Source: Roseicyclus sp041163945 (GTDB lineage: Bacteria; Pseudomonadota; Alphaproteobacteria; Rhodobacterales; Rhodobacteraceae). From it: 14,132 nt of DNA. The notes below the pieces were generated by a model. The model did no database searches, had not been told where the DNA came from, and worked only from the letters and a program-made list of their open reading frames with translations. The DNA lies in the NCBI GenBank assembly GCA_041163945.1, contig JBEAQJ010000157.1, positions 1-14,132 on the forward strand, given 5' to 3'. This document shows positions 7,735 to 13,937 of the stretch, piece after piece; within the stretch, counting starts at the first letter, position 1, and each line of letters opens with the position of its first letter. A program made the position numbers and the translations under genes.

Positions 7735-8724
7735 TCAGGGCCGGTCGTCGTCCAGCCGGCCGGCCAACCATTGTTGCAACAGCACATGCGCGATGGCGCC
7801 CTTGCGGGCCGGGCGGATGTCGGGGTGGGTTCCGGCAAATATCGTCAACAGTTCGCTGCGCGTGACCCAGCGCGCGGCTTCCAGCTCGGTCGGGTCGACC
7901 GTGATCTTGTCGCTGAGCGCTTCGCCTTTGCAGCCGATCATGAGCGATGCCGGAAAAGGCCAAGGCTGGCCCGCGACATAGGCCACTTGGCCAACCCGGA
8001 TGGCGGTTTCTTCGAACACCTCGCGACGCACGGCGGCTTCGATCGTCTCACCCGGTTCGACGAAACCGGCCAGCAGCGAAAACATACCTTCGGGCCAGCC
8101 CGGCGAGCGGCCCAGCAGAACCTGTTCACCCCGTGTGATCAGCATGATGACCACAGGGTCGGTGCGCGGGAAATGATGGGTGCCGCAGGCCGGGCAATGG
8201 CGCTGCCAACCGGCTTCGGCCGGTGTCGAGGCCGCGCCGCACTTGGCGCAAAAGCCGTGGCTTTGATGCCAATTGACCAGTGCGCGTGCCGTGGCCGCCA
8301 GTTCGGCGTCGCGGGCATCGAGCTGGTTCATCACCGCGCGCAATTCCCGAAAGGCGCTGCCGGCGGGGGCGGCCGGATGGTGCTGGATCGTGGGATCCAG
8401 AAAGGCGCCGATCTGGGCTTCGTCAACGGGTTCGGTGGGGGCCCATGCGCTGATATCCTGGGCAAAGACGGCCGCGCCCGCGATACGCCCCAAAAAGATC
8501 GGCGGCTGGCCTGCGGCGTCAAGCAGCCGATCACCCTGTTGCACCCGCACCAGCGCGCAGCGGCCCTGCGCCGGATCGCCCTGCACCAAGGGCTTGCCGC
8601 GCCACAGCACGATCACGCCCGCGCCCGCTGTCAGTTCGGCCGACAGGCGCGTGGCATCGCGCCGTTCGCTGGCTGCCCGATCCAGATCCGATCCGCCAAA
8701 GGTCACCATCTCTGCCACGCGCAT
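7735..8724 (-). CDS. nudC: NAD(+) diphosphatase NudC (Nudix hydrolase)
   Basis: A 329-residue enzyme that hydrolyses NAD(H) to NMN(H) and AMP; characterised NudC members also remove NAD caps from RNA. The N-terminal domain (about 1-150) is followed by a four-cysteine zinc ribbon (Cys159, Cys162, Cys177, Cys180). The Nudix box spans 220-242, with Glu226, Arg234, Glu235, Glu238 and Glu239 all present. The family-specific QPWPFP motif that separates NADH pyrophosphatases from other Nudix proteins is at 253-258. The box's usual Gly before the final aliphatic residue is Ala241, and the Ser usually opening the SQPWPFP motif is Gly252. Length is normal for alphaproteobacterial members and longer than E. 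coli NudC (257). ATG 8724 has a purine-rich AAGGCGG upstream. The gene is divergent from cpdB and convergent with the transporter. It is probably monocistronic and cytoplasmic. Confidence 0.95.
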   Translation of the reverse strand: MRVAEMVTFGGSDLDRAASERRDATRLSAELTAGAGVIVLWRGKPLVQGDPAQGRCALVRVQQGDRLLDAAGQPPIFLGRIAGAAVFAQDISAWAPTEPVDEAQIGAFLDPTIQHHPAAPAGSAFRELRAVMNQLDARDAELAATARALVNWHQSHGFCAKCGAASTPAEAGWQRHCPACGTHHFPRTDPVVIMLITRGEQVLLGRSPGWPEGMFSLLAGFVEPGETIEAAVRREVFEETAIRVGQVAYVAGQPWPFPASLMIGCKGEALSDKITVDPTELEAARWVTRSELLTIFAGTHPDIRPARKGAIAHVLLQQWLAGRLDDDRP

Positions 8725-8755
8725 GTTTCCGCCTTTTCAATGCCTCTTGGCCAAG

Positions 8756-8795
8756 GATATGGCCTGTGCGCCACAAGAAGCGCAATCCGATTGCG
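8756..8795 (-). promoter_or_regulatory. Candidate nudC promoter with overlapping 15-bp dyad
   Basis: On the minus strand, TTGCGC (8780-8785) and CATATC (8756-8761) are 18 bp apart and would start transcription about 25 bp before the nudC ATG. A perfect inverted repeat CGCAATC-C-GATTGCG at 8781-8795 covers the -35 box. Its one-base centre suits a protein-binding operator better than an RNA hairpin. The boxes match consensus only moderately, and no binding protein is identified. Confidence 0.35.
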
Positions 8796-8876
8796 AAAAA
8801 CAGCGCGCGGCCTGCTACCGGGTTCACCGGGCCATTCGCAGGCGGCATGATGGTCTGGGGGAGATGCGGGAAAAAC

Positions 8877-10814
8877 ATGACCGTGACAGGCACCGTGACC
8901 TCGGGCACGAATGGGCGGCCCGAACAGGATGTCAGCCTTCGCCTGCGCCTGCTGGCGACGACCGATCTGCACGCACATCTTTTTGAATTCAATTACTACG
9001 CCAATCGCCCGGATTCCGCCGTGGGGCTGGCGCGGCTGGCGGCCCCGATCCTTCAGGCGCGGGCCGAATGTGCCAACGTCTTGCTGTTTGACAATGGCGA
9101 TACCTTTCAGGGCGCGCCGCTGGGCGATGCGGCGGTGTCTGATCTGATGCCTTCGGCGTTGAGCCACCCGATGGTCGCGGCCATGAACGGGCTGGGCTAT
9201 GATGCCGCCACCTTGGGCAATCACGATTTCGACTACGGCATCGATGCGCTGGAACGCATGGTCGCGGCGGCCCGTTACCCGGTGGTTCTGGCCAACGTGT
9301 TTCGCGCCGATGGGGCCGGGCCCTTCGTGCAGCCGCATGTCATTTTGGAACGGCTGATGATCGATAGCAGCGGCGCCTTGCGCGTGCTGCGCATCGGCGT
9401 GACCGGGGCCGTGCCGGCCCAGACGATGCAATGGGGGCACATGCAGTTGAAAGGCCGGCTGGAGATGGAGCCGATCTTGCCCGCCGTTGCGCGGGAAGTG
9501 GCCCGGATGCGCGCGGTCGGCGTCGATCTGGTGGTGGTATTGGCCCACAGCGGTCTGGGTGTCGATGATGCCGGGCCGGGCGATGAAAACGTGGGGCGGG
9601 CCCTGGCCGCGCTTGACGGGGTTGATGCCGTGATCGCGGGGCATACACATCATGTGTTTCCCCCCGCCCACACACCGCCCGGGCCCCGCTGCGGGGCGCC
9701 CATCGTTCAGCCGGGTTTTTTCGGATCGCACCTGGGCCAGATCGACCTGGAACTGCGACCGCGGTCTGTCGATGGTGCAGCGCCATCCCCCGATCATGGC
9801 TGGTGCGTGCAGGGCGCGCAGGTCAAGCTGCGGGGCGCCGATGATGCCGGCCCGGAAGATCGCCGTGCCCTGCGCAGCCGGCTGCATCGGTTGCCTGTCT
9901 TTCGCGCCGAGATGACCCGCGGCCACCGGCTGACGCAGGCCTATTTTTCCAGGCCGCTGGGCTGTGTGGACACGCCGTTGGAGACCTATTTCAGCCTGCT
10001 TGCGCCTTGTGCGGCGACCCAGCTGATCGCCGATGTGCAGCGCGCCGCGGCGGCCCCCTTGATTGCCGACGATCCCCGCCTGTCGGGGCTGCCGCTGCTG
10101 TCGTGCACAACGCCCTTCAAGGCGGGGGGGCGCGGGGGGCCCGGTGCCTATACCGATGTGCCGGCCGGGGCGATCTTGTTGCGCCATATTGCCGATCTTT
10201 ACCCCTATACGAATGGGTTGGCCGTGTTGCGTGTGACGGGCGCACAGATCCGGGCCTGGCTGGAACGATCGGTTTCGGTCTTTCGCCAGATCGCGCCCGG
10301 CGGGGGCGCCGCAGACCAGCCGCAGCCGCTGCTGGATCGCGATTGTGCAAGCTACAATTTCGACCGTTTGGACGGCTTGTGCTACACCATCGACCTGAGC
10401 CAGCCCGCCCGAACCAATGCCGAAGGCGATATCATCCGGCCCGATGGCGGTCGCATCGGGGACCTGCGGCAGGCCTGCGGCAAGCCCGTGGCCGATCGTG
10501 ATGAGTTCTTGGTGGTCACCAACAGCTACCGGGCCGGCGGCGGCGGCCATTTTCCGGCCGCTGCGCAAAGCGAAACTGTCTTTCTGTCGCCCCAGCCCGT
10601 TCGCGATCTGATCGCGGCGCATATCGCGGGCAAGAACGGGGTGTTGTCGCCGGTTGCGGCCCCAAGCTTTTCATTTGTGCCGCTCAATGGTGCCCGCGTG
10701 ATCTACGAGACAGGCCCCGCATCGGCCGCGCATCCGGCGCGGGTTGCCGCGTTGGGGCTGGCGCCGGACGGACACAGTGACACGGGATTCGCGCGCTACA
10801 TGCTGCGCATTTAG
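8877..10814 (+). CDS. cpdB: 2',3'-cyclic-nucleotide 2'-phosphodiesterase / 3'-nucleotidase (CpdB-like)
   Basis: A 645-residue two-domain enzyme that opens 2',3'-cyclic NMPs to 3'-NMPs and dephosphorylates these to nucleosides. The N-terminal calcineurin-like metallophosphatase domain has DLHAH (Asp30, His32), DNGDTFQG (Asp75), GNHDFDYG (Asn115-Asp117), LAHSGLG (His224) and AGHTHH (His256, His258). The C-terminal 5'-nucleotidase-type substrate domain has CTTPFKAGGRGG, LDGLCYTIDLS and NSYRAGGGGHFP (549-560). I chose ATG 8877, which lies just before the conserved core. The frame is open back to GTG 8766, and ATG 8847/8850 are alternatives. None of these starts gives a signal peptide, unlike periplasmic E. 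coli CpdB, so the protein looks cytoplasmic or exported by an unseen route. It is divergent from nudC across 152 bp. Family assignment is firm; the location is inference. Confidence 0.92.
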   Translation: MTVTGTVTSGTNGRPEQDVSLRLRLLATTDLHAHLFEFNYYANRPDSAVGLARLAAPILQARAECANVLLFDNGDTFQGAPLGDAAVSDLMPSALSHPMVAAMNGLGYDAATLGNHDFDYGIDALERMVAAARYPVVLANVFRADGAGPFVQPHVILERLMIDSSGALRVLRIGVTGAVPAQTMQWGHMQLKGRLEMEPILPAVAREVARMRAVGVDLVVVLAHSGLGVDDAGPGDENVGRALAALDGVDAVIAGHTHHVFPPAHTPPGPRCGAPIVQPGFFGSHLGQIDLELRPRSVDGAAPSPDHGWCVQGAQVKLRGADDAGPEDRRALRSRLHRLPVFRAEMTRGHRLTQAYFSRPLGCVDTPLETYFSLLAPCAATQLIADVQRAAAAPLIADDPRLSGLPLLSCTTPFKAGGRGGPGAYTDVPAGAILLRHIADLYPYTNGLAVLRVTGAQIRAWLERSVSVFRQIAPGGGAADQPQPLLDRDCASYNFDRLDGLCYTIDLSQPARTNAEGDIIRPDGGRIGDLRQACGKPVADRDEFLVVTNSYRAGGGGHFPAAAQSETVFLSPQPVRDLIAAHIAGKNGVLSPVAAPSFSFVPLNGARVIYETGPASAAHPARVAALGLAPDGHSDTGFARYMLRI

Positions 10815-10904
10815 GCGCTGGCTTTGGAAGCGCTGAAAAAACTGGCAATGTTGGAGATCTTGGCGCATGCTCGGCCCGGTTGGTCCTTTTTCGCGGCTGG
10901 ACCA

Positions 10905-10933
10905 TTGACCGAACCTGCCCGCCGCGATGTGCT
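10905..10933 (+). promoter_or_regulatory. Possible promoter of the ABC transporter operon
   Basis: TTGACC (10905-10910) is followed after 17 bp by TGTGCT (10928-10933). The -35 is a good match and the -10 a poor one. It would give a leader of about 40 nt ending in the strong AAGGAG ribosome-binding site at 10968-10973. An inverted repeat TGGTCC (10881-10886) / GGACCA (10899-10904) sits directly upstream of the -35 and could be an operator. The rest of the 166-bp gap after cpdB shows nothing recognisable. Confidence 0.3.
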
Positions 10934-10980
10934 GACATCCGCCCGCGACGAACGCGCTGCCAAGCCAAAGGAGATATCGC

Positions 10981-11994
10981 TTGTTCAACCGTGCCATTCC
11001 CACATTCGCTGCTGCCCTGATCGCGGCCACACCGCTGGCTGCACAGGGAACCGACATGAACTTCGCCCTCGATTGGCGGTTCGAAGGTCCCTCGGCGCCC
11101 TATTTCCTTGCCATTGATAACGGCCATTTTGCTGCCGAAGGCCTGAATGTTTCCGTGGCCGCCGGCGAAGGATCGCTGGACGCCATCCCCAAGGTCGCAT
11201 CGGGCGCCTTTCCGATGGGCTTTGCCGACATCAACAGCCTGGTCCGGTTCCTTGATCAAAACCCCGGCGCGCCCGTCATCGCGGCCATGATGATCTATGA
11301 CAACCCGCCCTTCTCGATCGTGGGTCGCGTCAGCCAAGGCATTTCGGGGATCGAGGATCTGGAAGGATCCAAGCTGGGCGCCCCGCCGCCGGATGGCGCT
11401 TGGGCGCAATTCCCGATCCTGGCTGCCGTCAACAACATCGATGTGTCGACCATTACCGTGGAACCCGTCGGCTTCCCGACGCGCGAACCGATGCTGGCCG
11501 AAGGCAACGTGGATGCCGTGACCGGCTTCAACTTCTCGTCCTACCTGTCGCTGGCCCGTCTTGGCGTGCCCGAGGATGACATCACCACGATCCTGTTCTC
11601 GGACCATGGTGTGGCGCTCTATGGCAATGCGGTGATCGTCAACACCGATTTCGCCGCCGCCAACCCCGAAACCGTGACCGCCATGCTGCGCGCAATCACG
11701 CGCGGCGTGTCGGATGCCATCGCGGACCCTGCCGCCGGTGCGGCCGCCGTCATCGCACGCAACCCGGCGGGCGATGTGGCGCTGGAAACCCGTCGCCTGC
11801 AACTGGCGCTCGATGCCAACATCGTGACGCCTTGGGTGCGCGCCAATGGGATCGGCAATATCGATCCGGCGCGCATGGCCACCGCGATCGAACAGCTGCG
11901 CCTGACCTATCAGTTCCAAAGCGAACCCGATGCGGCGCTCTACTTCACCGATGCGTATCTTCCCGAGGCATCGGTGCGGATGATCGCACAATAA
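10981..11994 (+). CDS. ABC transporter periplasmic substrate-binding protein (NMT1/SsuA-like)
   Basis: A 337-residue periplasmic receptor of the NMT1/THI5-SsuA-TauA type. A short Sec signal peptide (Arg4, then a hydrophobic stretch to LAAQ at 19-22) is followed by the first strand MNFALDWRFEGPSAPYFLA. AIDNGHFAAEGLNVSV is the usual 'enzyme-tail' opening of the family, and DLEGSKLGAPPPDG is the second conserved segment. The start is TTG 10981, with AAGGAG at 10968-10973, 7 bp upstream. The first in-frame ATG would remove the signal peptide, so the rare start is needed. Close relatives import sulfonates, nitrate-type anions or pyrimidine/thiamine precursors; the ligand here is undetermined, and no TPP riboswitch motif is seen upstream. 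It is first in an operon with an ATPase and a permease, separated from them by a strong hairpin. Confidence 0.9.
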   Translation: MFNRAIPTFAAALIAATPLAAQGTDMNFALDWRFEGPSAPYFLAIDNGHFAAEGLNVSVAAGEGSLDAIPKVASGAFPMGFADINSLVRFLDQNPGAPVIAAMMIYDNPPFSIVGRVSQGISGIEDLEGSKLGAPPPDGAWAQFPILAAVNNIDVSTITVEPVGFPTREPMLAEGNVDAVTGFNFSSYLSLARLGVPEDDITTILFSDHGVALYGNAVIVNTDFAAANPETVTAMLRAITRGVSDAIADPAAGAAAVIARNPAGDVALETRRLQLALDANIVTPWVRANGIGNIDPARMATAIEQLRLTYQFQSEPDAALYFTDAYLPEASVRMIAQ

Positions 11995-12017
11995 GGCGTG
12001 CAATCCTTTGCGACACC

Positions 12018-12049
12018 GACCCGGGGCCCCAACAGCGCGGCCCCGGGTC
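12018..12049 (+). other. Strong intercistronic hairpin between binding-protein and ATPase genes
   Basis: A perfect 11-bp GC-rich stem, GACCCGGGGCC (12018-12028) / GGCCCCGGGTC (12039-12049) with a 10-nt loop, is followed by ATTTCCTT. It lies 24 bp after the substrate-binding protein stop and 22 bp before the ATPase start. The weak T-stretch allows partial termination. Such stem-loops after binding-protein genes commonly protect the upstream mRNA and lower expression of the membrane components. Confidence 0.75.
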
Positions 12050-12071
12050 ATTTCCTTGCCCGAGGACGGCC

Positions 12072-12884
12072 ATGACGACATCTTCCCACATGATCGAATT
12101 GCGTGATGTGACGCATGCCTACCGCACCAAGGCCGGGCCGCTGCCGGTGCTTGACAGGCTGTCGATCCAGATCCCCGAAAACAGCTTTTGCGCGGTGGTT
12201 GGCCCGTCGGGCTGTGGCAAGTCGACCCTGACGCGGCTGGTCTCGGGCCTGATGCGCCCCGATCAGGGTGAAGTGTGGCTGCATTCCAAGCTGGTCACCA
12301 GCCCGCGGCCAACGGTGGGCATGGCGTTTCAGAACCCGGTTTTGCTGGAATGGCGCAGCATCTTGGAAAACGTTCTGTTGCCGATGGAAATCGTGAAATC
12401 GCCGATGTCCAAGGCCGAAGCGACCGAGCGCGCCCATCATCTGCTGGATCTGGTCGGGCTGACCGGGTTTGCCGACAAGCGCCCATCGGAATTGTCGGGG
12501 GGCATGCGCCAACGTGCCAGCCTGTGCCGGTCGATCATTCACAAACCCGATGTGCTGATCCTGGATGAACCTTTTGGCGCGCTTGATGCGTTCACCCGCG
12601 AAGACCTGTGGTGCACGATGCACGACCTGCGCGAGGCCGAGCCCTTTACCTGTCTTTTGATCACGCATGATCTGCGCGAAAGCGTGTTCTTGGCCGACCA
12701 GGTCGTCGTGATGTCGGGCCGGCCGGCGCATGCGCAATACGTCATGACCGTGGATCTGCCCGGCAAGCGCACGCTTGACGATCTCTATTCGAAACAGGCG
12801 GTCGATATGCTGGCGATCTTGCGCCACCAGATCCAGGTGGCCCAGGGCCGCACGACCGATGCCGCGCCGGAGGCCGCCCAATGA
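12072..12884 (+). CDS. ABC transporter ATP-binding protein
   Basis: A 270-residue nucleotide-binding subunit of the SsuB/TauB/NrtD type that energises import. Walker A GPSGCGKST is at 44-52, the Q-loop is FQNPVLLEW, and the signature LSGGMRQR starts at 141. Walker B is VLILDEPFGALD, with Asp165 and Glu166, and the switch histidine is in ITHD (His199). All catalytic residues are present. ATG 12072 is preceded by GAGGA (12062-12066). The frame is open farther upstream, but that would run back into the binding-protein gene. The 3' end overlaps the permease start as ATGA. The pairing with an NMT1-type receptor and a single BPD-type permease gives a complete importer, with the ATPase and permease presumably acting as homodimers. 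Confidence 0.95.
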   Translation: MTTSSHMIELRDVTHAYRTKAGPLPVLDRLSIQIPENSFCAVVGPSGCGKSTLTRLVSGLMRPDQGEVWLHSKLVTSPRPTVGMAFQNPVLLEWRSILENVLLPMEIVKSPMSKAEATERAHHLLDLVGLTGFADKRPSELSGGMRQRASLCRSIIHKPDVLILDEPFGALDAFTREDLWCTMHDLREAEPFTCLLITHDLRESVFLADQVVVMSGRPAHAQYVMTVDLPGKRTLDDLYSKQAVDMLAILRHQIQVAQGRTTDAAPEAAQ

Positions 12885-13648
12885 ACGACACGCTGCGCAA
12901 GATCCTGGCGCCGACGATTTTCATCGTGGGCATCCTCGCTTTCTGGGAATGGGCGGTTTGGTACAACAACCTGCCAGATTTCCGCATGGCCAGCCCATCG
13001 GACCTGATCCCGCGCTACATTCGTTTCTGGGATCTGTTCCTGATCAAATCGTGGGAAACCCTGTGGCGCACGGTGGCCGGGCTTGGGCTGGCGGTGGTGT
13101 TCGGCACGCTGGTGGGCATGATCATGGGCTTTTCACGCTTCGCGCGCGAAGGGCTTTACCCGATCCTTGTGGGGTTCAATGCGATCCCCAAGGCAACGGT
13201 CGTGCCGATCGTGGCCCTGATGTTCGTGGGCCAGCACGATTTCAACACGATCCTGATTGCGTTCATGATCTCGTTCTTTCCGATCGCGGTGTCGGTTTCC
13301 ATCGGCCTTTCGACGCTTGAGCCCGAGTATCGCGACATCCTGCGCTCGCTGGGCGCATCGAATGTGACGATCTTCTGGAAAATCGCCTTGCCCAAGACGC
13401 TGCCCGAATTCTTTGGCGCGCTGAAGGTGGCCGTGACCTTGGCCTTCATCGGCACCAACTTGATGGAAATCGTGTCGCCGCATGGGCGCGGTCTGGGCGA
13501 TCTGTTCGATTCGGGGCGCATCAGCGCCGATTACCCGCTGATGTTTGCAGTGCTTTTCGCGCTGGCGGCCTTGGGCATCATCTTGTTTTATTTCGTGGTG
13601 TTTCTGGAACGCATCTTTGCCGGTTGGGCCGAACGCAGCCCGAATTAA
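12881..13648 (+). CDS. ABC transporter permease (SsuC/TauC-like)
   Basis: A 255-residue inner-membrane permease with about six helices. An N-terminal helix (IFIVGILAFWEWAVWY) is followed by the binding-protein-dependent transport domain. The cytoplasmic EAA loop appears as DILRSLGASNVTIFWKIALP, the coupling helix that docks on the ATPase. The C-terminal helix is FALAALGIILFYFVVFLERI. ATG 12881 overlaps the ATPase stop, and GGAGG at 12869-12873 lies 7 bp upstream. The length is that of SsuC/TauC proteins. It completes the importer begun by the binding protein at 10981. Substrate specificity cannot be assigned from the permease. Confidence 0.94.
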   Translation: MNDTLRKILAPTIFIVGILAFWEWAVWYNNLPDFRMASPSDLIPRYIRFWDLFLIKSWETLWRTVAGLGLAVVFGTLVGMIMGFSRFAREGLYPILVGFNAIPKATVVPIVALMFVGQHDFNTILIAFMISFFPIAVSVSIGLSTLEPEYRDILRSLGASNVTIFWKIALPKTLPEFFGALKVAVTLAFIGTNLMEIVSPHGRGLGDLFDSGRISADYPLMFAVLFALAALGIILFYFVVFLERIFAGWAERSPN

Positions 13649-13659
13649 GGCCGTCAGGC

Positions 13660-13688
13660 TTGCGCGCCGGGGGGCTTTTGCCTATGTG
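13660..13688 (+). promoter_or_regulatory. Promoter of the SRP RNA gene
   Basis: TTGCGC (13660-13665) and TATGTG (13683-13688) are separated by the optimal 17 bp. The expected start at about 13694-13695 coincides exactly with the first base of the RNA's closing stem. That agreement is the main reason to believe it. Confidence 0.65.
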
Positions 13689-13693
13689 AACCG

Positions 13694-13790
13694 CGAGAGG
13701 TTGGCGCGGGCAGGCGCCTCGCCAACCTGGTCAGGTCCGGAAGGAAGCAGCCACAACGAGCCCCGCTTGGGTCGATGTCCAGCCTCTCAC
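13694..13790 (+). ncRNA. ffs: Signal recognition particle RNA (bacterial small, 4.5S type)
   Basis: This RNA binds Ffh (SRP54) and directs ribosomes making membrane proteins to FtsY at the inner membrane. The universally conserved domain IV core is present: GTCAGGTCC (13730-13738), the GGAA tetraloop (13739-13742), then GGAAGCAGCC (13743-13752). The closing stem pairs GAGAGGTTGG (13695-13704) with CCAGCCTCTC (13779-13788) over all ten positions, with one G-U. Inside it, GCGGG (13706-13710) pairs with CCCGC (13762-13766). The total of about 97 nt fits the small form lacking an Alu domain. Exact ends are inferred from the stem and promoter; the 3' end is the less certain. It is transcribed in the same direction as the ABC operon, from its own promoter. 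Confidence 0.96.
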
Positions 13791-13799
13791 CCAAGCGCA

Positions 13800-13828
13800 G
13801 CGCGCCGCAGGCGCGATGCGCGCAGGCC
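13800..13828 (+). repeat. 29-bp palindromic direct repeat, copy 1
   Basis: This copy is identical to 13902-13930 at 28 of 29 positions; the one difference is A13809 versus C13911. Each copy contains a small hairpin, CGCGCC-(3 nt)-GGCGCG, followed by ATGCGCGCAGGCC. It begins about 10 bp after the SRP RNA. It could be a REP-like element or part of the RNA's 3' processing/termination region. Confidence 0.8.
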
Positions 13829-13833
13829 CGGCA

Positions 13834-13856
13834 GGGTCGTTTCGCAGAAACGATCC
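13834..13856. other. Hairpin between the two repeat copies
   Basis: GGGTCGTTTC (13834-13843) and GAAACGATCC (13847-13856) form a 10-bp stem (one G-T wobble) around a 3-nt loop. No T-run follows, so it is not a textbook terminator, but it is the most stable AT-containing hairpin downstream of ffs. It may mark the transcript end or be part of a mobile palindromic unit. Confidence 0.6.
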
Positions 13857-13901
13857 CGAGAGGGCCGACCGACGGCATTTCCTGCACCGCATGCTTTGTT
13901 G

Positions 13902-13930
13902 GCGCGCCGCCGGCGCGATGCGCGCAGGCC
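13902..13930 (+). repeat. 29-bp palindromic direct repeat, copy 2
   Basis: Second copy, same orientation, offset by exactly 102 bp from copy 1. Its internal palindrome is slightly more perfect (CGCGCCG-C-CGGCGCG). It ends 7 bp from the stop codon of the leftward membrane-protein gene and could also serve as that gene's 3' hairpin. Confidence 0.8.
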
Positions 13931-13937
13931 TGCAGCT

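Noticed and set aside
7390..8850. 486-codon plus-strand open frame across the transporter end and nudC
   Set aside because: It is antisense to the fully motif-supported nudC and begins inside the transporter gene in another frame.
8531..8992. Possible small minus-strand membrane protein in the nudC-cpdB gap
   Set aside because: The hydrophobic stretch is short, the frame overlaps both flanking genes, and no ribosome-binding site supports a start; more likely chance.
8703..10622. 639-codon open frame on the minus strand opposite cpdB
   Set aside because: It mirrors the codon structure of a gene with all metallophosphatase motifs on the plus strand, and its translation is rich in Arg/Gln/His/Gly with no domain. 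This is a typical high-GC antisense shadow.
10815..10980. TPP riboswitch before the NMT1-like binding-protein gene
   Set aside because: NMT1-family importers can be thiamine-regulated, but the conserved CTGAGA and matching motifs are absent from this gap.
11832..12071. Upstream extension of the ABC ATPase frame
   Set aside because: It overlaps the end of the binding-protein gene and the intercistronic hairpin. ATG 12072 with GAGGA gives the normal family length.
10684..12081. 465-codon minus-strand open frame opposite the binding-protein gene
   Set aside because: It is low-complexity in Arg/Gly/His and spans the end of cpdB, an intergenic gap and a well-supported gene; no family features.
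13800..13930. CRISPR-like repeat pair
   Set aside because: There are only two copies, the spacer of 73 bp is too long, no cas gene is present, and each repeat carries a GC palindrome of REP type.
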